Assembly: GCF_030272615.1 (NCBI RefSeq)
Contig: NC_081415.1
Location: forward strand, 373,283,009 to 373,347,008
Reading direction: 5' to 3'
DNA from: Cryptomeria japonica
Taxonomy: Eukaryota > Streptophyta > Pinopsida > Cupressales > Cupressaceae
DNA length: 64,000 nt
The notes beneath the pieces are model-generated. The model saw nothing but the letters and a program-made list of their open reading frames with translations, had not been told where the DNA came from and did no database searches. The position numbers and the translations under genes are program-made. Within the stretch, counting starts at the first letter, position 1. Every line of letters begins with the position of its first letter. Shown in pieces: positions 35,331 through 47,057 of this stretch.

Positions 35331-35639
35331 TATAAAATCTTAATTTATTTCAAATAATTTGCTTGGACTTAAATTTCAATATTCATCATGGCAATTAATG
35401 GATTTGACCTATTTTCTTTTTCACATATGATTACATTGCTTTTTATGAACATTTATTATAATCATGTGTTGGATAATGGCTTATTCCACTTCATGTTACT
35501 TCTTTTCATTCATAGCACTTGGACATATTGCATTTTTTGGATTTCCAAGTTGATTCCTTTTCATAAATTAGATCTCAAAGCTTTCATTTATTGTGTACGT
35601 TATATTATGGTGATGTTTTTTGGCAAATGCATTTCATAC
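35331..35639. other. AT-rich spacer
   Basis: Continuation of AT-rich sequence after the tandem array. A 115-codon ORF (35388-35732) starts here but shows no recognisable domain and is rich in hydrophobic residues; I do not call it as a gene. Confidence 0.35.
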
Positions 35640-37900
35640 GTAGATCACCTAAAAGCTTTTGTAGAGCCTAAGCCTAGAGATGACACTGAGAAACCTAATA
35701 ATTGTAACTCTCCTAGGGTATCTTATGTGAATTAAGAAAGAGCTAATTTAATTATCAATTATCTCTCTAATGGATAGTAAGCATTGAAGAGAAACATGAC
35801 CCCATCTTCTTCTCATACACATACCCTTGTGCAAGAGGGGCAAGATCAAAATATTGATGTTTTCATCTCTTTATATCCATCTTATTCTCCAAGAGCTTAT
35901 CTTAAACATCAAAACATTTGTAGAGAAGATGATGTCATGCATTTCATTCATGATCTTGTTGGTATTTTGGTATGTTTTTGTCATTGATGTCAACACCTAT
36001 AACACTTATCAACTCTGACACTTTGGAGGATCAGCAATGTTCACCGACAAGCAAGTGACTTATGCACAGTCACCAATATCTAGTACACCGGCATGATATA
36101 TTGTTCACCAGCACTTGGAATGACATGGAAAACACTTGGTTATGTCAAAGACATCGTTTGGACACTTTGTATTGGAGATTTAATCATTAGCATATTCGTA
36201 TTTGCATATTTTCTATTACCGGCAAATAGGTCCAGAATAAGCACCGATAGGCTTATCTATTCCAGATCAGCACGACACGCTTTGGAGATGATTTTGTTGT
36301 TATTGTAAATGTATTAAGCTGACATATTGAATTGGGTATTGCATCGGTTATTGTTTTACTTGTAATTATTTTATTGTAATATCTTTTAGAGCTGACCTAC
36401 TAAAATTGGTCTTAGGTTATGGTATATATGTAAGATCTTATTTGTAAGATCAAAAAGCTATTAGGATAAGGAATTGTAAGAAGGTATATGTGAGAACAAG
36501 AAGAGCTATACACAAAGACATCTTTTGAAGGTAAAGAAAGGTTTTTTTAAAGGCAATCAGAACTACACCGGTACTAAATCCAGCATACGAAGATGCTATT
36601 TTGAGCAGTACATCATTATTGGATTTAACGATCCAATTGTAGTCAGTGTGACTCCTATTTGTGTTTGAGTAGTGAGCTCTAGGTGCTTGGCCTTTCTACA
36701 TGTGCAGACCCCATTTGTATACACATACTATCTGCAGTAGTATCATCTGATTGTGGGTAAGGTTTCCCACTATGGTTTTTCCCCTTATAGGGTTTCCACG
36801 TACAGATATTGGTGTTATGTGTTGTGGATGTTATTGTCTGTCTGTTTCATGCATTAATCTTTACCGGTACTGTAATTAACTGATAAACTGTCTACTAGCA
36901 TAAAGTTTGGTTTATCGGTATTAAGCATTAAGGTTGGTTAAGTTGTTTTTGGTTTGAATTTATTTGACAACTTATTCACCCCCCCTCCCCCCTCAGTTGT
37001 CTCCGGGACCTAATAGATCTCTCTCCCCATATAACATTAAGTAAGTATGAGGCCTTAGATGATAAGGATATTTCTTCCCAATCTACCAAATAGGATGTGC
37101 ATGATGAAAGAAAGGAAAATCCTCCTCTACAAGATATTCCCTCTTCATCTACTAATCCTTTCATTCCTTCTAAACATCCTTATACTAAAAACTACAAAGA
37201 AATTTATTATATTGTTCCCCCACCTTATCAATTAAAATATTCTTATAGGAGTGGCTTTAACATAATATAAAAACAAGGTTTTAGAGGACAAGGACTTGGA
37301 AATTTTGAACAAGGAATTAGAGCCCCTATAAATCCTCCTACACAAATCACCACAAGAGGCCTAGGAAATGATAATAAATCTCCTCTAGATGAACTCCTTA
37401 GGATTCAAGACCTTAAATATTATCTTGCAAGACAACAAGTCATTCGTTCTCATAAAAGTACTTCTTCTTCAAAAGCTCATTTTGGTTCATTTCATCAAAC
37501 TCATGATCACCATGCCGATGATTCTCCCGATTTTTAAAATTCAATAAAAGATTGTATCGATAGTGGTAAAGTTAAAATTATACATTAAATTACTTCTTAT
37601 TCTAAAAAAAAATATTGTCCTCAATCTCAAAAGAATAATCCTACACTCATTAATGATCAAGAAAGATTAGTAACCAGAATCTTTTGGAAATTAAAGTATG
37701 ACAAGAATGTTGTTTTTCCTTTTGTGAAGTTTAGCAATAAACATAAAAAAGGAAATGGATATTTTCTTTTTCATCATGGTGGTTCTCATTCTCTTGGAAA
37801 GTGTAAATCATTTAAGGAATTTGTTTAAGAACAATACGATCATTCCCATATATGTTTTTCAATAGATCTTTCTCTCTTTCTAAATGAAAAGATAGTGTGT
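35640..37900 (+). pseudogene. degenerate gypsy-type gag/linker remnant, split by a solo LTR
   Basis: Plus-strand frame to 35956 resumes after the LTR at 37021. Readable pieces: VPPPYQLKYSYRSG, QGFRGQGLGNFEQGIRAPIN (a G-patch-like pattern resembling the El1 linker), LKYYLARQQVIRSHKS and, near 37770, HHGGSHSLGKCKSFKEF (like the CDFH..GH...C zinc-finger region of gypsy gag). Many stops. I infer an old gypsy relative with an unusual domain order; the assignment is weak. Confidence 0.4.
35957..37015 (+). repeat. solo LTR of a copia-type element (1,059 bp), TSD GATCT
   Basis: Starts TGTTGGTATTTTGG and ends CACCCCCCCTCCC...GGACCTAATA, with GATCT at 35952-35956 and again at 37016-37020, a perfect 5 bp duplication. 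The final base pair is TA instead of the expected CA. No second LTR or internal region remains, so it arose by LTR-LTR recombination. Its first 250 bp resemble 62781-63030. It carries the shared GGTTTTTCCC...GGTTTCCACGT motif (36764-36803). Confidence 0.85.
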
Positions 37901-38059
37901 TAGCAATCCTTTCACCCTCATGTTTCTCCTCACCCTATGACATAAGTAGTTAACTTAATTGGGGGATCTCTTTTTATTAGAGATGGCTCTTTTTCAACTT
38001 CAAACATCTTGGGGTAGCAACATGCTCCTCTTTTATCTATATCCAATCTCTTATATTTT

Positions 38060-38690
38060 CATCATTTCCTTTTATGGATTGCATTATCCATAAATTGATG
38101 TCCTTTCTTGCATGAAATTATCCTTCATGCAAGAAGATGTTTGTTCCTTGGTTAGGACCTATTTCTTGCTTGAAATGGTACATCTTGTATGAATGGTCTC
38201 TCCTTAGAGAGGTTTTGTGATCCCTCTTCTATCTTGCTCTTTCTCTTTTAAGATATTACCTCTTCTTTTGTGTTGCATTATTCATAACGTGATGTCCTTT
38301 CTTGCATAGGGTTATCCTTCATGTGAGCACGTGATTGTTCCTTGGTTAGGATATATTCCTTGTTTGAAACGACGCGTCTCTTATAAACAACCTATCTTTA
38401 GATTATGTGTGGTTCTTCTCCTTGTTCTCTTGCTTGGGGGGGAAAGGATGGATTTTTTCCTCCTTCTCTTTCTATATAATGTATCACTATGCCCTTTAGG
38501 GGTTGCATTTTCAATATTTTGATATCTTTTCATATGTATATTATGATCAATCCCTCCTTAGTGAAATATGTTATATTTCTTTCTTTCTCTCTTTCCCTCT
38601 CTTTGAAGATTACCTCTTCTTTTGAGTTACAGTTTACATATACTAATATCTTTTATTATATTGGATATCTATTCATGTAAGAATATTGTG
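38060..38690. repeat. diverged tandem repeat, ~190 bp unit
   Basis: Phrases such as TTGTGTTGCATTATTCATAA, GATGTCCTTTCTTGCAT, TTGTTCCTTGGTTAGGA and GATATTACCTCTTCTTTT recur near 38065-38265, 38265-38480 and 38480-38680, three to four diverged copies. No ORF is supported. Confidence 0.6.
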
Positions 38691-38765
38691 CATTTTCTTA
38701 TTCCTGATCTCTCCTTATAGGACATTGCAATTCTTCTCATTTCCCTTACACTTGGGGGGCAATGA

Positions 38766-38767
<2 letters not shown>

Positions 38768-38820
<53 letters not shown>
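38768..38820. repeat. (CT)n microsatellite
   Basis: About 26 uninterrupted CT repeats. Confidence 0.98.
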
Positions 38821-38823
<3 letters not shown>

Positions 38824-39329
38824 AGGATCCACCTTTCCTTTGTTGAGTGGTGTTTGTTTCATGATTTGGTGTCATTCCTTGTGTGAGTTGTTGTTTTCTC
38901 AAGGATTCTCTCTTATACAAGAGGTGTAAGTCCTTAGCTACAACCTCTTCTTCACTTGGAAATGTACATGTATCATAAACTTACCCCTCACATTGGGTCA
39001 AAAGTGTGTAATCCTTCATCAAGAATCCCTTTCACCTAGCAATGGGAGGAAGGAATAAATTCTTGTTCTCCTTCCCTTCTTTTGGTCAAGCACTAACACA
39101 TTTGGGGTCATTTTCCAATGAACTATCATCGTAATTCTAACATATTATTGTTGTAGATCTGATGAAACAGAAAAAAGATTTTTGTTGCTCAAATTTTGTT
39201 GGGTTATTCGATGGACAAATGTTCGTCAGAATTCCAACGCCTTCTTTGTCGGAAGTTGACACATAATGTGGCAGTCTAATTTGTTGGAATTTCAATGAAG
39301 TTGCCAATCTTTTGATGAACCATGCACTG
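38821..39329. other. non-coding, no feature seen
   Basis: Mixed sequence with no coherent ORF. The right part (39190-39330) contains scattered GTCAGAATTCCAA / TTGGAATTTC phrases in both orientations that foreshadow the hairpin array. Confidence 0.4.
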
Positions 39330-39690
39330 AATTTTTCATCAGAATTCCAATAAAAAAGGGCATTATGCTCCGATAAGAATGGTGCACCTGCAATGAAATT
39401 TTTTATTGCAGGTACAACATTCCTGTCAGAGCATAGTGCCCTTTTTTGTCAGAATTTTGACAACAAATGCAAGGAAGCTCTGATAGGAATGGTGCACCTG
39501 CAATGAAATGTTTCATCGTAGGTACAACATTCTTGTTCAAGCATAGTGTCCTTTTTTATCGGAATTCTGACAACAAATGCAAGGAAGCTCCAATGAGAGT
39601 TTTGTGCCTATGATGAAATATTTCATTGTAGATACAACACTCTTGGTGGGGCCTATGTTGGGCATGTCTGTCAGAATTCCAATGAACATG
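39330..39690. repeat. tandem array of foldback (hairpin) units, ~110 bp
   Basis: Unit 1 (about 39337-39448) is an inverted repeat: AAAAAAGGGC...ATGCTC, AAGAATGGTGCACCTGCAAT on the left and ATTGCAGGTACAACATTC, GAGCATAGTGCCC on the right, with arms near 50 nt and a short T-rich loop. Units 2 (39468-39560) and 3 (39585-39660) repeat it with more mismatches. No ORF crosses it. It may be a foldback element remnant or a hairpin source of small RNA. Confidence 0.75.
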
Positions 39691-40559
39691 CTATATTTAA
39701 AAAAATTTCCATTAGGGAATATAAAGTGTTTCAAATATGGGATATGATTTGATAAGCTTTCTCAAATATTGAACTACCCCTATATAACTCCTTACCTCAA
39801 TGACTAACTAACTATGGTAAACTATATATTCTAACAATATACAAAATCAACAATCTTATATATTCTAACAATATACAAACACAACCAAGAGGGACTCTTT
39901 GGGTAATGAAGACCCCGATAAAGCATGGATATGAGAGTGAGATGCAGAGATTACAATCATAGAAACACACTAAGATTATAAAGATCTCAAACCACAAAGT
40001 GACCTCTCACAGTCCATAAGAAAAGATGTTCATATACAGGGATTGGATCAGAAAAAATTGTAGCAAGTTAATGACAGAGAGTAGAAGCAATTAACAACTT
40101 TACCCAAGAAAGGATTTGATCCAATGCCAAAAGGGCCAAAGGCAGTTACAATGATTTAGGGTTAAAGGGGTATAAGATTTAGATGAATGAGAACATGATA
40201 GTATCATAGCAGAAATATCAATAAATCTTTGATAGTCCCAAAGTCTGATAGACCTACAATACATAGTCAAAATAGTAACACCATTTAAACAAAAGGACAA
40301 TTCACAGTTATATAGACTATCAAGAGTATCGGTCACAACAGAATGCAAGCATTGTCACAAAATGTCAAAGATAAAGCTACATTGATATTTTAAAGCCTCA
40401 ACATAGAACCAAGATAAGCATTAAAGTAATTAAGATGTGTATGAGCAACTATGGTAGTTAGGAAAGAAAAAACACAAGACAATGTATAGCATCACAGAAT
40501 CTAGTCATATGATAAAGGCATTAGGGACATATTTCAATTTCAATGAAAAAAATATCTTA
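39691..40559. other. non-coding, no feature seen
   Basis: AT-rich; a CTTATATATTCTAACAATATAC phrase is locally repeated near 39825-39880. No protein or RNA gene is recognised. Confidence 0.4.
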
Positions 40560-41160
40560 TCAAGGGACAATGATATTAATAAGATTGAAATTAGTCACTA
40601 GGATGAAAAGGTGACCCTTGGAGTCACCAATCAAGTTGAACATCTAGTGAACGTGATGGAACTAGTTCCTAAACAAGATAGACTGAAACTTAAGATTGAA
40701 CCTAATATCACCTTTACCCAAATTGGTAACTCAAAGCATACACCCGATGGACCAATATACATTACTGCTATAACTAATGACAAACCCACATATAGGGTGC
40801 TTATTGATCCACTACGTATGGTTAATATGAATACAAAAGAATACCTTTTCACATATGCATTATATTGAGACAATTATGATAAATTTGAAGTCTTGATTAA
40901 GGTGCAGGATGGTTTCACTTGTCCCATAATTGGTTCCATCACCCTCAAGTTAAAGTTGAATTTAAAAGCTTAGATGTTCCTTTTACCATTATTTTTACCT
41001 TAGACCAATTTCAGGTGAAGTCGACTCAATTTTTTAGGCAGTGCCCTATGTATTCCATTAAAATGTTAAAGTTCTTAGTTCAAGGACAAGTGTAAACTAT
41101 ATTTCATAGTGGGTTCTAGCCCTTGTTTAGACAACTATTTGGTGTATTTGGTGACTGCCC
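40560..41160 (+). pseudogene. gypsy protease remnant
   Basis: The readable part (40611-40865) contains PIYITAITNDKPTYRVLIDP, where the family has ...RVLIDPGSSVN; here the GS after the catalytic Asp is replaced by LR. After a stop, FEVLIKVQDGF and IIGSITLKLK recall the usual continuation of the domain. The frame breaks after 41000. It is an isolated fragment of a gypsy element different from El1 and El2. Confidence 0.5.
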
Positions 41161-41651
41161 TTTTAAAAAGTTAAATGAATATTTGCCTATGTAATCAGCA
41201 ATATGAATATAAACAACAAAATCTATTTTCTATAATCAGCAATATGAATATAAACAACAAAATCTTAATCAAGGAAGGACCTTTGATGGTCTCCACTAAG
41301 TAACTTCTTGTGCTATTGTTTGTGTTGGCTCTGTTGGACCCTACAATTAGGATTCAATACATATTATTTAATAAGATTAATAGTGGAGCATAATAAAATA
41401 TTGAAAAGTATGTTACCTTATTGAGCTTCTCTTTGTTTCAAGAATAGTTTAATATTCTCTACTTAATAGGGCCAACCATGTGAAGGTGGAATCTCATTTG
41501 GCCCTCCCCCCCCCATCATCACTCTAAATTCCCAGTTAAAATATAACATTCATTCATTCTTTCATCTATTAATAATATAACATCCATTCATTATCACATA
41601 ACTTTCATTAACACATAACATTCATTAACACGTAACATTCATCAACATTCA
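41161..41651. other. non-coding, with AACATTCATTAACACAT short tandem repeats
   Basis: No ORF. From about 41545 there are several imperfect copies of an AACATTCATTAACACAT unit of roughly 17-18 bp. The same repeat resumes at 61355-61400 on the other side of the LINE and El2, showing that these two insertions split one locus. Confidence 0.65.
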
Positions 41652-41659
41652 CAACTTCA

Positions 41660-44600
41660 CAACATTATTTCAAGGAGGAATTAGAATAGATCCAAAACTC
41701 AATACAGAAAGATGGCTATAAAAAGCATCCTTAGGCTAAGGAAGATGATATATTAGTAAAACTTCACAACATTATTTTTAGGGAGTAAATCTATTGGAGA
41801 TAGAGATCCAGGGCTATCTGGCTCACAGCTAGGGACAGAAATACTAAATTTTTCCACATGACTTCTATGAAACATAAAGTTGTGAATAGAATTTATAGAT
41901 TGATTGTTGAGGACAAAATTCTTCTTAATGAGGATGATATTAGGGATGAAGTTGTTAGTTTATTTTCTCAGCTCCTCACCGGTAGCAAGGAGATTGATTA
42001 TACTAAGCAACAGGATCTGGTTGACATCATCCCCAAGATTATTGATCCTAACCAGAATAAGGCCCTTTCTGCTATCCCCTCTACTGAGGAAAATAAAAAA
42101 GTTATCTTGTTCTTTCAGGGGGATAAGGCTCTAGGACCTGATGGTTTCCCCACATTTTTCTTCCAGGAATTTTGGCATATTGTGGGAAAAGACACAGTTA
42201 ATGCAGTCAAAGAATTTTTTGGTTCAAGAAGAATCCTTAAGGAAATCAACTCCACTTTTATTGTCTTAATTCCTAAGGTGGCTTGGGTGGATTCCATGGG
42301 AAAATTTAGGCCTATAAGTCTATGTAAATCCTTTTATAAGATCATATCTAAAGTTTTGACTTCCAGGAATTTGGTTGTTCTCCCCTTTATCATCTTTGAG
42401 GAGCAAAAAGGATTTGTCCCTGGTAGGCAGATTTTGGATTCTATCATTTTTGTGCACGAGAATATTCATTCTCTCAATGCTGCCAATAAAGAAGGATTTC
42501 TGATAAAGTTGGATATGGTGAAAGCTTATGATAGAGTGGAATAGCAAGCTCTTTTCAAAATTATGGAGGCTTTTGGTTTTGATGAGAAGATAATCAAAAT
42601 CATCAGAGAGTTGGTCTCCACCCCAATATTTTCAATTCTCATTAATGGATCTCCTTCTAGATTCTTTAAATCATCTAGGGGGCTCATACAAGGAGATCCC
42701 ATATCTCCTATCCTATTCACCATCTTGGTGGAGAGCATGAGCAGACTAATCCAAAAAATGAAAGTGAATAAAATTATCAAAGGTCTTCAACCTTCCTCTG
42801 CTAATGTGTTTTGTTCTCACCAATAATTTTTTGATGATACTATCTTAATGGGATACTCTTATGTTGGGGAGGCTACTGCCTTTAAAGGTGCTCTTATTTC
42901 TTATTCATTGGCTATAGGCCAGCAAGTCAATTGGGACAAGTCTGCTATATACTTCATGAATACTCCTATCATAAGACATCAAAGAATTGCTAATATCATT
43001 GGGTGCAAGGTGGAAATGCTCCCCTCTACTTATTTGGGTCTCCCATTGGGATTTGTTCCCCCAAACTCCTTCTGGAATATGTTAATTAACAAACTCAACA
43101 AAAAATTAGCTAGCTAGAAAGGATCCATGTTATCTCAAGCTGGAAAGTTGTAGCTCCTTTAAGCCAGTCTCCAGAATCTGCCTATCTATGCTCTCAGTCT
43201 TTTTGGCATTTCAGCTAAATTTGCTGAAGCCTTAGAAGGGATTTAGAAAAGATTTCTTTGGTCAGGGGTTGAAGAAAAAAAGAGAATATCCTTGGTTGCC
43301 TAGGACAAAGTGTGTAAGCCAAAGAGAAAAGGAGGTCTTGGTATTAAAGCTCTCAAAACTTTTAATAAAGCTCTTCTTGCTAAACATATATGGAGGGCTT
43401 ATGGCATTAAGAAAGATTGGAACTGGATTTGGTTTGATAAATATATTCATGATCAACCTCTCCAGGCTCTCCTCTACTTTGAAGGCATCCTTGTTGAGTC
43501 TTTCATTTGGAACAGTATTATCAAATCCATAAAAGTGGCCAAAGCTGGAGCTGGATGGGTCCTTGGAAAAGGTGACAAAATTAGGTTCTGGGAGGATCCT
43601 TGGATTAAAGATGAACCTCTCTTTAATCAAGACTGCAATCAGTTCATTGATGAATGTAAAAGGAGGTTTGGGTCTATGGTGTGTAACTACTGGAAGGAGA
43701 ATAGATGGGTTAGGATTGATGTTCTTTATGCTGGGTTTTCCTTGCTTCAGTAGGAGCTGCTGTCTTTTTCTATTAACAAAGACTCTGATGATGTGTTCCT
43801 TTGGAAGAGTAATCCTAGGGGAGACTTCATGGTTGCCTTAGCCTATAAAAACACATTTACCCATATCAGCAACCCTATATGGGGTAAAGTTTGGAATACA
43901 ATTCTTATCCCTAAAGTCAACATGTTCTTTTGGCTTGCCACTCACAATAGGATTCTTACTATTGATAACTTGGCCCGAAGAGGTTTTATGTTCCCTAATA
44001 GGTGTGAGCTATGTCAGAAAGAGGAAGAATTAGTTGATCATCTGTTCATCCATTGCTCCTTCACTTGGGAAATCTGGAGTAAGTTTTTGGTGAATTGGAA
44101 AGTTGATTGGGTTATGCACAAGAGTCTCAAGGAAATTATTTGGCAATGGACCTTTCCCACCAAATTTCCTCTTATCAAGAACCTTTGGTCCTTGATCCTT
44201 CCCATGACTTGTTGGGGCATCTGGAAAGAGAGAAACAACAAAATATTTAGGGAAGCTAAGTGCACTTCTAAGGTGGTCTTTGAAAAAGTTTGCAGGGCTA
44301 TAAAAGAAAACATAAATATTCCTCACAAGAACAATAAACAATGGTTTTTTGCTGATATGAATGATATTGAAAAAGGCATGCTTACTGAACGGAATTTAAT
44401 CCACAAAGTTTGTAGATATGACAATAAGACAAAGAGAGAAAATATTGTTTGGAGATTTCCTGATCATGATTGGGTCAAGGTGAATTTTGATGGGGACGTT
44501 AAAGGCAACCCTGGGAAGTCCGGTGGGGGAGGAGTCATCAGAAATGCTCAAGGTGTCTGCATTGCTACTATTGCTTCTCCTTTTGGTGTCCAAAATAAAT

Positions 44601-44948
44601 CATGTGGCTGAAGCTCAGGCTATGCTGAAAAGTGTCCAGCTTGCTCAGGGATTCAAATTCAAAAAAAATTGGTTGGAAGGGGACTCCCTCAATATCATTC
44701 AGGCTCTTAAAGGTACTAGTTCTTCCTCCTGGAATATTACTAATATGATTGAAAGTGATAAAAAGTTATTAAATGACTATGTTAGTATTCTCATAACTGA
44801 CACACTAAGGGATGGCAATAAGGTTGCGGACCTTTTATCTAATGAAGGGGTCAATTTAGAGGTGGAGGCTAAATATATCGGAGAGGCCCAATGTAAAAGG
44901 GATGTTAGGGAGCAATTATTATTTGATCGCATCAATGGGTCAAGTTAA
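41660..44948 (+). pseudogene. LINE ORF2: reverse transcriptase, zinc knuckle, RNase H
   Basis: Upstream IWLTARDRNTKFFHMTS is the usual entry to L1 RT. RT motifs: GPDGFPTFFFQEFW, FRPISLCKSFYKIISKVL, GFVPGRQILDSI, KLDMVKAYDRVE, GLIQGDPISPILF and FFDDTIL in place of F(A)DD. Then YLGLPLGF, the zf-RVT region (IPKVNMFFWLATHNR, CELCQKEEELVDHLFIHC) and an RNase H (VNFDGDVKGNPGKSGGGG, HVAEAQAML, EGDSLNII). Plant L1s with an archaeal-like RNase H are known. Stops are few (42542, 42823, about 43117, 43250, 43750) with one frameshift near 44600. The endonuclease is missing through 5' truncation. Confidence 0.88.
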
Positions 44949-45225
44949 AATCATGATCACCTTTTGGGGTCTGGAAATCAAAGACAAAGATTGGGGGCAA
45001 GCGAACTGTCAGTTAATGATTGTTATTAGGCATCATTTTTATGATCATTTGTGTGAAGGGGATTATAATAATAAGTGTTGGATCTCTGTGACCATTATTA
45101 TTTTATTTAAAATCACAGATGGTACTCTGTTCTGTGATCCCAGTATTTTGCTTAAGAGATTGTGTTTAATTCTTGGCCTGCAATTTGTGAGATATACTAT
45201 TGGAGACTTTGACCCATTGCTCAAC

Positions 45226-46835
45226 ATGGGAGGTAACTTAAACCGGAATGAGCCATCTGGTTGCGAGAACTGGAAGAGTGAGCGGAAAGTGTGGAGGAGG
45301 CTCCATAGACATGGATTCACCGACTATATGGAAAAGCTACATGGTAGCAAGAAATCGGTGTCTCAAGGCTTTGCTAAGGGTTGGAATAGAAACAGAGTGA
45401 CTTTGTTTGGGGAGACCTGGAGGATTGATGAGGATTTGGTTGCAGAGCTCACGGGACTTCAGAAGGAGGGCACAAAATTCTATAGAGACTGAAAGTTTTC
45501 CACTGAAGCGATTAAAAACTTCCAAAAAACTGAGGATGAGAAGGCTCCTTTGCCAAGAAAGACAACATTTCTTACTACCTCCCTCAGCAGGTAAAGTCCT
45601 TTTGGTAGAAAATGCTAAGGGTTTTGATGGAATTCCTTACTGTTGATGGTAGATTTACTAAAGTCTACAATTATCATTTTGCAATTCTCAATCATTTCTG
45701 CAATGGGGTTAAGATTTCTCTGCCCTTTTATTTAGCATCTTCCTTGAATGAGAGCTTGGCTGACCATGCCAAAAAGCCCAAATCTTACCCCATAGCCCAT
45801 CAGGGGCTTATTTTGCTCATTTACAAACACCTGAAGAAAAAAGATAGGGTTAGCAAGGATGATAAGCTGGTTATAAATGCACATATTTCTGAGAGTTGTA
45901 ATGACTCTGAGTCTGGTGATGATCTGTGTAATGCCCCTACCCATAAAAAAGGGAGAGCTGACATTAATAATGTGAACATGGAGGTGAATGATGGTATGGA
46001 GGAGGAACAGGGGAAGGAGGTTGAGATTGAAGTGGAGAGTGAGAAGGAAGAGTATGCTGGAGAAGAGGAGGAAGGGAAAAAAGATGCCAATACTAAAAAC
46101 CCTGATTCTAACCCTATGGGTTTGGATAGCAGAAATGTTGCCCGGAACTCCATGGAGGAAGCCAACCCTAACTTCATGAGCTCTGAGCAGGGTAGGGATT
46201 CGGCAAACACTATCTTGAATATCACTCAAAACTACACACTATAGTCTTTTAATTTTCAGAAGTGGGTTATTGAAAATAGAACCAACATTCAGAGCAAACA
46301 GAGGGACCTGGAAAATAAGATCCACAATTTGATCAAGGAAACAAATTCAGGGAAAAAGAATGTGGAGGTGGAAACCAGTGAAGCTGAGGAGGAAATTGAA
46401 ATGCAGGACTGGTCAGAAAAAGACCTTATAAAAGGGTATTTGAAACATCTGGAGGATGTTATTAGAATTGTAAAAGAAAAGACAAAGGCAGATAATGAGC
46501 CCATCATCAATTGGGTTGCTAAAACTGAGAAGGCATTGAAAAGTTTCATGAACCACAGTCTTGAGGTCTTGAGAATCTCATCTCAAAACATGAATGCCTT
46601 GGTGGATCACTTAGAGAGGAAAACTCAGAATAAGGATTTGGTAATCATTAATGATATCCCATCCAGCTCTACTCATCAAATCTCCAGGTGAAGGATCAGG
46701 CAAACAACTGGTGATATGGAGACAAAGATGAAAGACATTCAGCTAAAACAGGAGCATAATAATCTGAGAGAAGCCGCTAAGGCCATGATGCTATTGGTTC
46801 AGAATGCTGGGGAGTCTATAAAAGTTTTTATTTGA
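45226..46835 (+). pseudogene. accessory ORF downstream of LINE RNase H, unknown function
   Basis: ATG at 45226 (MGGNLNRNEPSG); the frame is also open upstream to 44902 and overlaps the end of ORF2. Readable features: VTLFGETWRIDEDLV, AELTGLQKEGTKFYRD, DGRFTKVYNYHFAILNHF, ISLPFYLASSL, then a strongly acidic low-complexity stretch (45870-46080) and a coiled-coil-like C-terminus ending at the TGA 46833-46835. Stops at 45490, 46242 and 46689, with frame slips near 45590-45650. The GE..RI.EDLVAELTGL pattern resembles the PMD core GE.TIT.EDV..LLGLP. It is not a known L1 ORF1, which would lie upstream of ORF2 and carry a zinc knuckle or RRM. The function is unknown. Confidence 0.6.
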
Positions 46836-47028
46836 TATGTAATGTTGGATTTTGGATGCCAGTTTCTCATTGGCTCTGTGTTGTCCTTTTGTCCAAGCTA
46901 CTAGTTTTTATACTGGTTTTTGTGCAGCCTTTTTGTCTAGGTCTTGTCTTCTCTAGTTTCTTTCTTGCTCATCTTTCATAATGTAAGTGGGTTTCGGGTC
47001 CCTTAAAACCTATTTTTCCATAATCAAA
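46836..47028 (+). other. LINE 3' untranslated region
   Basis: T-rich, non-coding, ending CCATAATCAAAAA before the right TSD copy. Confidence 0.6.
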
Positions 47029-47057
47029 AACATTCATCAACATTCATTAACACATAT

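Larger units (their letters stand above)
41652..47028 (+). mobile_element. L1-type LINE, 5' truncated, with extra 3' ORF
   Basis: Flanked by an 18 bp direct repeat AACATTCATCAACATTCA (41634-41651 and 47029-47046), the size expected of target-primed reverse transcription. The right end finishes in TAATCAAAAA, a poorly preserved A-rich tail. ORF2 lacks its endonuclease and begins shortly before the RT, so the copy is 5' truncated like most LINE copies. After RT, zinc knuckle and RNase H there is a further ORF of about 536 codons, then a 3' UTR of about 190 bp. Because part of the target is repetitive, the TSD could be overestimated by a few bases. Confidence 0.8.

Noticed and set aside
35388-36018. 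Plus-strand ORFs of 60-115 codons around the solo LTR
   Set aside because: No domain, hydrophobic composition, and one runs into the LTR insertion; at most parts of the degenerate gypsy remnant.
38768-38820. CT-rich tract as a regulatory GAGA-type element
   Set aside because: Pure microsatellite with no gene nearby.
39330-39690. CRISPR-like repeats or a miRNA gene
   Set aside because: CRISPR arrays do not occur in plant nuclear DNA and the units are hairpins without unique spacers; a miRNA call would need expression data.
43262-43630. 122-codon minus-strand ORF inside the LINE
   Set aside because: Antisense shadow; the plus-strand frame carries clear L1 motifs.
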